Assembly: GCA_016202555.1 (NCBI GenBank)
Contig: JACQOL010000169.1
Location: forward strand, 1-5,143
Length of the DNA stretch: 5,143 nt
From: Chloroflexota bacterium
GTDB lineage: Bacteria > Chloroflexota > Dehalococcoidia > Dehalococcoidales > UBA2162
Direction: 5' to 3'
Part shown: piece by piece, positions 1 through 4,508 of the stretch
Position numbering within the stretch: the first letter of the stretch is position 1
How the letters are laid out: each line of letters begins with the position of its first letter
The notes under the pieces: model-generated
The model's database searches: none
Told to the model about the DNA's origin: nothing
Seen by the model: only the letters and a program-made list of their open reading frames with translations
Position numbers and translations under genes: made by a program

Positions 1-840
1 AAAAAACAAACCGTAAAGAATAAGCCAAAATTCAACACACTGATATACAAAAATGAGGATAAATAAGCTCTGAACCATCTCTACCAAATTCGGAGGCGGG
101 TCGTACGTAGTACTAATCAGGCTTATGCCTATTTTCTCTATGAGAAGGGGAAGCTCCTGAGGCCGGTGGCGGAGCAGCGCCTGAAGACAATTTTTGAAGC
201 TACCGAGTTGGGCTCCGGTTTTAATATCGCCATGAGAGACCTGGAAATCAGGGGCGCCGGCAATCTGCTCGGGGTGAGACAGAGCGGTCATATCAGCGCC
301 GTTGGCTTTAACCTTTATTGCCAGCTGCTGGCCCAGGCGGTTGAGGAGCAAAAGGCGAAACTGACCGGGTCACCAGTAGCCAAGCTAAAAGCATCACCGC
401 TGCCGGCACCGAGTATCGCTCTGCCATTACCTGCCTTCATCCCTGAAGAGTATGTTGCCGACCTCACTACGCGGCTTGGGTTATATCAGAAACTGATGAA
501 GCTGGAGAATGTTGAGCAGGTAACGCCTTTGGAGCAGGAATTCAGCGACCGTTTTGGTCCGCCACCCCAGGAGGTAAAGAACCTGCTCTATGCCGTTAAA
601 ATAATAACGCTGGCGGCTAAAGCAGGTATTGAGTCCATCTCCACCGAGGAGGGTGAAATCATCTTAAGACGGTTTGCCGGTATGCACTTTGGCAGACAAA
701 AACTTGAGCCTTATTTAAGGAGCTTGAGATACCCAGTTGGTAGCCTTCATCTGGATGCCCTCCAGCTCCGCCTCAACTCCAAACGACTGGGTAAAGACTG
801 GCAAACGGTTCTGGAAGAGGTAGTAGGGAGAGTAGAGTGA
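1..840 (+). CDS. mfd: Transcription-repair coupling factor Mfd, C-terminal part (partial, 5' end corrupted)
   Basis: Mfd is the ATP-driven translocase that removes stalled RNA polymerase from damaged DNA and recruits UvrA/UvrB. The clean frame from about position 106 encodes the end of helicase motif VI (RSTNQAYAYF), the TRG motif (EATELGSGFNIAMRDLEIRG, around 196-255, followed by GAGNLLG) and the whole C-terminal D7 domain (PLPAFIPEEYVADLTTRLGLYQKL, then FSDRFGPPPQEV), ending at a TGA at 838-840. Upstream, the same frame continues to base 1 and still aligns without gaps to motif V and the start of motif VI. There it contains a TAA at 64-66 and replacements at invariant residues, such as QIRRRVVRS where the family has QLRGRVGRS. 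The first ATG of the uninterrupted frame, at 166, is not a real start: homology runs through it and it is followed by mid-domain sequence. Roughly the first three quarters of the protein lie outside the window. Identity is very secure; whether the 5' damage is biological or a contig-end error is unresolved, with error more likely. Confidence 0.95.
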
Positions 841-846
841 TATAAT
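838..846 (+). promoter_or_regulatory. Extended -10 promoter element (TGATATAAT) on the mfd stop codon
   Basis: TGA-TATAAT is a perfect match to the extended -10 consensus TGnTATAAT, and its TGA is also the mfd stop codon. No good -35 is seen 17 bp upstream (aggtag), which is acceptable for an extended -10 promoter. A start near 853 would give the cupin gene a leader of about 45 nt. A similar element lies at 2038-2046 at the end of the second mfd 3' copy. Confidence 0.45.
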
Positions 847-897
847 TCGCTTAAAGCTAGTAATAATTATTGAGTGAAAGGAAGGTTAAGACAAAGA

Positions 898-1242
898 ATG
901 AAAAATGAAGAGACGCCAGCCAGCGAGGAAAGGCGGGTAGCCCAGGTTGTGAGGCTCACTGACTTAGCCAGTTACCAGAAGGGTGCCGTAGTGAGTCGGG
1001 CAGTCATCGATAAGAAAACCGGAACAGTAACCCTTTTTGCTTTTGATGAAGGGCAGGGCTTAAGTGAACACACGGCCCCGTTTGATGCCCTTGTTTATCT
1101 TCTTGATGGTGAAGCAGAAATTTCTATTTCCGGTAAGGTTTTTCACTTAAAGGAAGGCGAGATGATTATCATGTCTGCCAATCAGCCCCATTCCCTGAAG
1201 GCAACCAGTAAATTTAAGATGATGCTGATAATGATACGTTAG
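898..1242 (+). CDS. Small single-domain cupin protein
   Basis: This is a 114-aa protein that is almost entirely one cupin beta-barrel. The stretch DEGQGLSEHTAPFDALVYLLDG (residues 50-71) corresponds to cupin motif 1 and GEMIIMSANQPHSLKA (87-102) to motif 2. Of the usual metal ligands, H58 and H98 are present, but the second His and the Glu of motif 1 are not in their usual places (T59-A60, with F62-D63 downstream), so metal binding may be altered. The family includes sugar-, auxin- and metal-binding proteins and small enzymes; nothing here identifies a substrate. An in-frame GTG at 874 would add 8 residues but has no ribosome binding site. The ATG at 898 follows AGGAAGG at 879-885, at a rather long spacing of 12, and is preferred. 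It lies 57 bp after mfd, with a candidate promoter at 838-846. The protein has no signal peptide, so it is cytoplasmic. Confidence 0.85.
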   Translation: MKNEETPASEERRVAQVVRLTDLASYQKGAVVSRAVIDKKTGTVTLFAFDEGQGLSEHTAPFDALVYLLDGEAEISISGKVFHLKEGEMIIMSANQPHSLKATSKFKMMLIMIR

Positions 1243-1314
1243 TGGGGAAGATTGTAAGGCTGGATGATGTAATGAGGAGTGTGGGGGTGAAAGAGTAGGT
1301 TCAGGATGTTCGGC

Positions 1315-1343
1315 TTGACAATATCTGAAATTCATAATATAGT
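1315..1343 (+). promoter_or_regulatory. Sigma-70-type promoter for the toxin-antitoxin operon
   Basis: TTGACA at 1315-1320, then exactly 17 bp, then TATAGT at 1338-1343: a consensus -35 and a 5/6 -10. The predicted start near 1350 lies about 20 nt before the toxin start. The heptamer TAATATA occurs at 1335-1341, overlapping the -10, and again at 1351-1357, 16 bp later. TAGTA (1340-1344) and TACTA (1356-1360) form a short inverted pair. Either could be the operator bound by the AbrB-type antitoxin in autoregulation, but the region is AT-rich and the repeats are short. Confidence 0.7.
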
Positions 1344-1370
1344 AATCTTGTAATATACTAGGAGAGATAG

Positions 1371-1631
1371 GTGAGAATTGCCAGGACGGCAAGGTTTAAG
1401 AAGGCCTGGGGACAACTAACCACAGTGGAGAAAGCATTAGCCCGAAAGGCGATTACCAATCTCGCAGCAAATCTTCGCTATCCGGCTCTTAGAGTCAAGA
1501 AGATTAAAGGGACTGAGAATATCTGGGAAGCCAGAGCAAGCTTATCGTTGAGGATAACTTTCCAGATTAATGGAGAGGTGATTATTCTCCGTAATATTGG
1601 ACGTCATGATACGACTCTACAGCGTCCGTAG
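1371..1631 (+). CDS. RelE/ParE-superfamily toxin of a toxin-antitoxin pair
   Basis: This 86-aa basic protein has the usual size and layout of a RelE/ParE-fold toxin. An N-terminal helical hairpin (residues about 6-32, rich in Lys/Arg/Ala) is followed by a beta-rich core in which VKKIKGTENIWEARASLSLR and IILRNIGRHDTTL match the conserved strands (the W-E-x-R and xxxGxHD positions) of the family. RelE members cleave mRNA in the ribosomal A site, while ParE members poison gyrase; the sequence does not decide, although the close relation to 'plasmid stabilization / cytotoxic translational repressor' proteins favours the RelE side. The start is GTG at 1371, chosen because AGGAG at 1360-1364 lies 6 bp upstream and a strong promoter lies at 1315-1343. 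It is followed 41 bp later by an AbrB-type antitoxin, the reversed order (toxin first) seen in higBA-like systems. A perfect hairpin overlaps its stop codon. Confidence 0.85.
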   Translation: MRIARTARFKKAWGQLTTVEKALARKAITNLAANLRYPALRVKKIKGTENIWEARASLSLRITFQINGEVIILRNIGRHDTTLQRP

Positions 1632-1641
1632 AGAACTACGG
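1626..1641 (+). other. Hairpin overlapping the toxin stop codon
   Basis: CCGTAG (1626-1631), loop AGAA, CTACGG (1636-1641): a perfect 6-bp stem whose 5' arm contains the toxin TAG stop. A T-G pair outside it could extend the stem to 7. There is no T-tract, so it is not a rho-independent terminator. Position between toxin and antitoxin suggests a processing or stability element that could set the relative yield of the two proteins; this role is inferred. Confidence 0.4.
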
Positions 1642-1672
1642 GGAAGCGTAGGGAATTGTATGGAGGTAAGGG

Positions 1673-1945
1673 ATGACTACATATACTAAAGTTACCAGGC
1701 ACGGGCAGGTAACCCTACCGGCTTCTGTTCGCAGGAAGCTTGGCATACAGGAAGGAGACCTTATTGAGGTTGTGGTGGATAATGATAAGGCTGTGCTGTT
1801 GCCTAAGAAACTTATTGATAGTAGCCAGGCTTACTTCTGGACGAAGGAATGGCAAGAGGCAGAAAAGGAAGCCAGTGATGACATTGAGGCCGGAAAGGTT
1901 AAGGCTTTTGATACCGCCGAAGAGCTAATAAAGGATTTGGGCTAA
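1673..1945 (+). CDS. AbrB/SpoVT-family antitoxin
   Basis: This is a 90-aa protein. Residues 1-50 (TKVTRHGQVTLPASVRRKLG, then IQEGDLIEVVVDNDKAVLLPKK) are a clear SpoVT-AbrB swapped-hairpin DNA-binding domain. Residues about 53-90 (AYFWTKEWQEAEKEASDDIEAGKV, then FDTAEELIKDL) form an acidic helical tail of the type that wraps and neutralises RelE-like toxins. The protein is expected to bind the toxin and, as a dimer, to repress the promoter at 1315-1343. The ATG at 1673 is supported by GGAGG at 1662-1666 with a 6-bp spacer, a better ribosome site than that of the toxin and consistent with antitoxin excess. The gene ends 5 bp before a remnant of the mfd 3' end. Confidence 0.9.
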   Translation: MTTYTKVTRHGQVTLPASVRRKLGIQEGDLIEVVVDNDKAVLLPKKLIDSSQAYFWTKEWQEAEKEASDDIEAGKVKAFDTAEELIKDLG

Positions 1946-1950
1946 GCATA

Positions 1951-2045
1951 GGTTTATTCCAACTCCTTCTTCACCCTAAACGTCTTGGTAAAGACTGGCG
2001 AAGGTGCTGGAAGATATAATAGAGAAATTACATAACATGGTATAA
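1951..2045 (+). pseudogene. Second, frameshifted copy of the mfd 3' end
   Basis: Reading from 1951, the frame gives LFQLLLHPKRLGKDW, matching ALQLRLNSKRLGKDW of the mfd C-terminus. After Trp (1996-1998) one base is missing relative to mfd. In the shifted frame, from 2001, the match continues as KVLEDIIE against TVLEEVVG, then runs KLHNMV to a TAA at 2043-2045. At DNA level, 1958-2012 aligns with 761-817 with about one gap and includes a 13-bp identical block (790-802 and 1987-1999). The differences are partly conservative at protein level, so this is a diverged copy and not a fresh duplication. It has no start codon and cannot be expressed as a useful protein. Confidence 0.7.
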
Positions 2046-2046
2046 T
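2038..2046 (+). promoter_or_regulatory. Extended -10 element (TGGTATAAT) upstream of the DUF3644-like gene
   Basis: This is a perfect TGnTATAAT at the end of the mfd remnant, without a convincing -35 at 2018-2023. A start near 2053 would leave a leader of only about 10 nt before the GTG at 2063. It occupies nearly the same position relative to the mfd repeat as the element at 838-846 (54 versus 51 bp from the start of the shared 13-bp block). Another TATAAT at 2015-2020 lacks both TGn and a -35. Confidence 0.4.
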
Positions 2047-2062
2047 GTAATAAGGCAGTCCT

Positions 2063-3058
2063 GTGGTCAAGAGAAGAAGAACAATCTATTCTCATAAACT
2101 TGAGCTTATTCGTAGCTCAGGTGAGGCTGCCCTTGCCGCAATCCAAATATATAATAACCCGCTTATTACTTTCAAAACTGAAAACTTCATCGTGCTTATG
2201 ATTATTGCTTGGACATACCTTCTGCATGCGTACTATAGAGCAAAGCGAATTGAATATCGTTACTACGAGATGAGCCAGAACAAGAAACGACGAACCTTCG
2301 TCAGACTGGACGGACAATATAAGTATTGGGAATTATCCAGATGCCTTAATGTGGAGGCTTGCCCACTTGATAAGGATACCAAGAATAACCTTCTGTTTTT
2401 AGTGGGGCTTAGGAATCAGATTGAGCACAGCAGAGCAATAGAACTAGATACTTATCTATCGGGTAGGTATCAGGCTTGTGCATTGAATTATAATCATTAT
2501 TTAAAGACTTTGTTCGGAAGCAAGTACGAACTTGATGAATACTTGACATATAGTATTCAATTTGCGGAGATTAGCGACCAACAAGCCTCGGTTATCGCAG
2601 AAAGTGAAGCAAGAATTCCGCTTTCTATCAGGTCATACATTACGCAGTTTGACGAATTTCTTAGCAACGAGGAATTCAGTAGCGACCGTTACTCCTACAG
2701 GATTCTATTCATTAAAAAACTGACGGGTAAGCGTGGTCAAGCTGATAGAGTGATTGAGTATGTAGACCCCGACTCTGATTTAGCAAAGAATATAGCAAAG
2801 GAATACTGGGTTCAGAAAGAAGTAGAGAAACCTAAGTACATCCCAAGTCAGGTCATAAACATAGCTAGAGAAGCAGGTTTTACCAGTTTTGGAATGCATC
2901 AACATACGCAGCTATGGAAGAACGAAGATGCCAAAAATCCAGCGAAGGGCTATGGGGTTCTGGTTGCCAACAAACAGTGGTATTGGCACCAGAGATGGGT
3001 TGATTTTGTTTTAGAACGCTTGAGGACTACAGATCCTGAGACTCGAACAGGATTTTGA
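2063..3058 (+). CDS. DUF3644-like protein with HEPN ribonuclease signature (RNxxxH)
   Basis: This is a 331-aa protein. Residues about 12-65 (LELIRSSGEAALAAIQIYNNP, then TENFIVLMIIAWTYLLHAYY) resemble the opening helices of DUF3644 proteins; the hydrophobic run at 42-57 is part of that helical core and not a convincing membrane anchor. Residues 112-122 (FLVGLRNQIEH) contain R117-N118-x3-H122, an exact Rx4H motif with Asn after Arg, the active-site signature of HEPN ribonucleases. A middle segment (about 150-245) has no recognisable motif. The C-terminal part (about 258-321) is a separate module, with PSQVINIAREAGFTSFGMHQHTQLW followed by a Gly/Tyr/Trp-rich GYGVLVANKQWYWHQRW; its function is unknown to me. 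HEPN families are common in toxin-antitoxin, abortive-infection and other defence systems, so RNA cleavage in defence is the likely role, by inference. The start is GTG at 2063, with AAGG at 2052-2055. It looks AT-richer than mfd and dnaE, hinting at transfer. It is not followed by an obvious antitoxin. Confidence 0.75.
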   Translation: MVKRRRTIYSHKLELIRSSGEAALAAIQIYNNPLITFKTENFIVLMIIAWTYLLHAYYRAKRIEYRYYEMSQNKKRRTFVRLDGQYKYWELSRCLNVEACPLDKDTKNNLLFLVGLRNQIEHSRAIELDTYLSGRYQACALNYNHYLKTLFGSKYELDEYLTYSIQFAEISDQQASVIAESEARIPLSIRSYITQFDEFLSNEEFSSDRYSYRILFIKKLTGKRGQADRVIEYVDPDSDLAKNIAKEYWVQKEVEKPKYIPSQVINIAREAGFTSFGMHQHTQLWKNEDAKNPAKGYGVLVANKQWYWHQRWVDFVLERLRTTDPETRTGF

Positions 3059-3067
3059 GAGAAGTAA

Positions 3068-3085
3068 CCTCCCTTATCAGGGAGG
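3068..3085. repeat. Perfect palindromic hairpin (CCTCCCT/AGGGAGG)
   Basis: CCTCCCT (3068-3074), loop TATC, AGGGAGG (3079-3085): a 7-bp GC-rich stem directly after the DUF3644-like gene. On the plus strand it is followed by G-runs and not by T's, so it is not a standard rho-independent terminator. The unit, with the following GGGGACTGAGGGGGTGGG, resembles dispersed intergenic REP-like hairpins that I recall from other genomes. Only one copy is present here, so repeat status cannot be shown from this window. Confidence 0.5.
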
Positions 3086-3102
3086 GGGACTGAGGGGGTG
3101 GG
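3080..3102 (+). other. G-quadruplex-type G-run array
   Basis: Four G-runs are arranged G3-A-G5-ACTGA-G5-T-G3, fitting the G3+N1-7 quadruplex rule with loops of 1, 5 and 1. The first run is shared with the 3' arm of the adjoining hairpin, so the two structures would exclude each other on the plus strand. It lies about 85 bp before the lipoprotein start. Folding in vivo is not shown. Confidence 0.5.
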
Positions 3103-3186
3103 TTAGTCAGCGAGCTTAAGCTAGATTTATTTGCTTTATTGAGTGGAGCATAGTATTGTAAAATAAAGTGCTTGGTGCCGGATGAA

Positions 3187-3657
3187 ATGATGAAAAGAAC
3201 TCTGGTCTTATTAGTGGTAATTATCGGCTTGTTTATCACTGGCTGTGCCGGCGAGACACAGGAAACTGGTACGCTTAGTGGTCGGGTGACGATAGGCCCG
3301 ATATCCCCGGTGGAGAGGGCAGGGGAAAAAGCGGTCGTCCCTCCCGAAGTCTACGCGGCGAGAAAGGTAATGGTCTACGAGGCGCTGCTGGGGGAGGATA
3401 AGGCAGGAACAGCCTCCTCTCCCGAGGACTTCACGGCAAGGCAAGCAATGGTCTACGATAAAAATATGAACAAACTGGTCAAGCAGGTAGATTTGGAGCC
3501 GGATGGCCATTATAGTGTTAAGCTCCAGACCGGTATTTATACCATTGATATTAACCATATCGGGATTGATAGCAGCCGGGATGTCCCGAAGAAAGTAGTG
3601 ATAAGAACGGGCGAAACGGTTAAGCTTGACATCGCTATTGATACGGGGATACGCTAG
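3187..3657 (+). CDS. Small lipoprotein with internal 26-residue tandem repeat
   Basis: This 156-aa protein begins MMKR, then a hydrophobic signal segment (residues 5-17) and ITGC with the lipidated Cys at position 20, giving a secreted protein anchored by lipid to the outer face of the membrane. The mature part is beta-rich: a GTLSGRVTIGPISPV opening and a HYSVKLQTGIYTIDINHIGID / GETVKLDIAIDTGIR ending resemble transthyretin-like or carboxypeptidase-regulatory-like domains. Residues 53-65 (PEVYAARKVMVYE) recur as 79-91 (PEDFTARQAMVYD), a tandem duplication of 26 codons (78 bp). The function is unknown; such domains are usually structural or binding. In-frame TTG (3172) and GTG (3175) starts exist, but ATG at 3187 (or 3190) places the charged residues directly before the hydrophobic core and is preferred despite a weak GGA at 3180-3182. 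It converges with radC, 44 bp away. Confidence 0.8.
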   Translation: MMKRTLVLLVVIIGLFITGCAGETQETGTLSGRVTIGPISPVERAGEKAVVPPEVYAARKVMVYEALLGEDKAGTASSPEDFTARQAMVYDKNMNKLVKQVDLEPDGHYSVKLQTGIYTIDINHIGIDSSRDVPKKVVIRTGETVKLDIAIDTGIR

Positions 3658-3679
3658 CTGTTGAAATCACGATGCTTAA

Positions 3680-3698
3680 TTCTAATTCCTTATTAGAA
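3680..3698. terminator. AT-rich hairpin between convergent genes, possible weak terminator
   Basis: TTCTAAT (3680-3686), loop TCCTT, ATTAGAA (3692-3698): a perfect 7-bp stem in the gap between the lipoprotein stop (3657) and the radC stop (3702). The position fits a shared terminator, but the stem is AT-rich and there is no strong T-tract on either strand. Confidence 0.3.
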
Positions 3699-3701
3699 AT
3701 C

Positions 3702-4481
3702 TCAGTCTGTTTCCCCGAACAGTTTTGCCCGGTATACCTTTCGTCTCGCCTCGGAGACGCCTTTTATTTTTAGGTTTAAGAAATCCAGTTCGTATTCCTC
3801 AATCAGCCCTTCGCTGGCAAAGCTGAAGTATCGGTTATCGCCGATGATGATATGGTCTAAGACTCTTATCCGTACGATACTGCCAGCGTAGACCAAATCC
3901 CTGGTCAGTTCTTTGTCACTCTGGCTTGGTTCGGGATTGCCGGATGGGTGGTTATGGGCAAAAATCAGTAAGGCAGCATTATGTTTAAGGGCACTTTCCA
4001 CAACTTCGCGGGGAGAGATAGGGCTACTATTTATTGTGCCTTCAAAGAGGTCTTCAGTGTCCAGAATCTGGTTTTGACTATTCAAAAAAATAGCCTTGAA
4101 CACCTCTTTCTTGAGATCGCGCATCGAGTGGTAGAGGTAGTCAAAAATCTCCTGGGCAGACTTATAAACTGGCTTATCAATAATTTTTTCTTTAAGGAAT
4201 TCCCGGGCGACTTCCTGCACCAGCTTGATGCCGAAGGCACTATGGGCGCCAATGCCCTCTATTTGTTGTAGTTCCTCGGTGGGAGCTTCCAGGACTCCCC
4301 TCAGGGTCTTGAATCGTTTGATTGCCTCCTTGGCTTGCTGTTTACAGTCCCTGCGGGGCGTGCCCAGACTGAGGAGTAACTCAACAATTTCATAGTCGTG
4401 AAAGCCATTAAGCCCTGATTTGATAAACTTTTCCCGCAGCCTTTTGCGATGTCCAGCTGATTCGTTAGCTGAAGGCGACAT
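3702..4481 (-). CDS. radC: RadC-family JAB/JAMM-domain protein
   Basis: RadC proteins (UPF0758) combine a small helix-hairpin-helix region with a zinc JAB/JAMM metalloprotease-fold domain; the old DNA-repair assignment is doubtful and the true activity is unsettled. Counting from the upstream ATG at 4499, residues 11-47 (HRKRLREKF, then LNGFHDYEIVELLLSLG) are the typical N-terminus, 80-93 (IEGIGAHSAFGIKL) the hairpin-helix-hairpin motif, and 132-231 the JAB domain. The JAB domain shows E132, the HNHPSGNPEPSQSD metal site (H182, H184, D195) and LDHIIIGDNRYFSF. About 32 residues follow the usual end (EEYELDFLNLKIKG, then a Lys/Arg-rich stretch), making it longer than typical members. The ATG at 4481 is preferred to 4499 because AGAGGGA lies 6 bp before it, giving 259 aa. 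The gap to the dnaE stop is 27 bp (or 9 for the longer form), so co-transcription with dnaE is likely. Confidence 0.93.
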   Translation of the reverse strand: MSPSANESAGHRKRLREKFIKSGLNGFHDYEIVELLLSLGTPRRDCKQQAKEAIKRFKTLRGVLEAPTEELQQIEGIGAHSAFGIKLVQEVAREFLKEKIIDKPVYKSAQEIFDYLYHSMRDLKKEVFKAIFLNSQNQILDTEDLFEGTINSSPISPREVVESALKHNAALLIFAHNHPSGNPEPSQSDKELTRDLVYAGSIVRIRVLDHIIIGDNRYFSFASEGLIEEYELDFLNLKIKGVSEARRKVYRAKLFGETD

Positions 4482-4487
4482 AGAATT

Positions 4488-4494
4488 TCCCTCT
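4488..4494 (-). promoter_or_regulatory. Ribosome binding site that decides the radC start
   Basis: AGAGGGA on the minus strand, with a 6-base spacer (AATTCT) to the ATG at 4481-4479. It lies inside the coding sequence of the longer form starting at 4499, whose own upstream (TGCTAGAAT) has no purine-rich match. Confidence 0.6.
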
Positions 4495-4508
4495 GGCATA
4501 TTCTAGCA

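Larger units (their letters stand above)
3059..3186. other. Non-coding gap with hairpin and G-run array
   Basis: No credible gene lies between the DUF3644-like gene and the lipoprotein gene. The stretch holds the hairpin at 3068-3085, the G-runs at 3080-3102 and, further right, only weak promoter-like sequence: TTGCTT at 3131-3136 and TATTGT at 3154-3159, 17 bp apart, matching consensus at 3/6 and 4/6. Confidence 0.6.

Noticed and set aside
166..840. A free-standing 224-aa gene starting at the ATG at 166
   Set aside because: Mfd homology runs in frame through this ATG (QAYAYFLYEKG upstream), so it is an internal Met of a truncated mfd.
1243..1314. A short gene between the cupin and the toxin promoter
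   Set aside because: The only starts (such as GTG near 1287) meet a stop within a few codons; the stretch appears empty.
1147..1392. A minus-strand open frame across the end of the cupin gene and the toxin promoter
   Set aside because: It overlaps a good promoter and a recognised gene, and its Ser/His/Pro-rich translation has no protein-like pattern.
840..2046. A named mobile element (transposon or integrative element) between the mfd repeats
   Set aside because: No transposase, integrase, terminal inverted repeats or clean target duplication is visible; only the mfd-derived direct repeats support insertion, so it is reported as a finding.
2104..2245. A transmembrane segment in the DUF3644-like protein (residues about 42-57)
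   Set aside because: The hydrophobic run is short, contains aromatic and polar residues, and matches the helical core expected for this family.
3031..3056. ATCCTG ... CAGGAT hairpin followed by T's at the end of the DUF3644-like gene, as a terminator or tRNA T-arm remnant
   Set aside because: The stem lies inside the coding sequence, the loop is 9 nt and the T-run is part of the last codons; the tRNA-like CTCGAAC lacks a 7-nt T-loop and any other tRNA arm.
3211..3558. A minus-strand open frame inside the lipoprotein gene
   Set aside because: It is antisense to a gene with a clear lipobox and internal repeat; the translation is a Cys-rich shadow.
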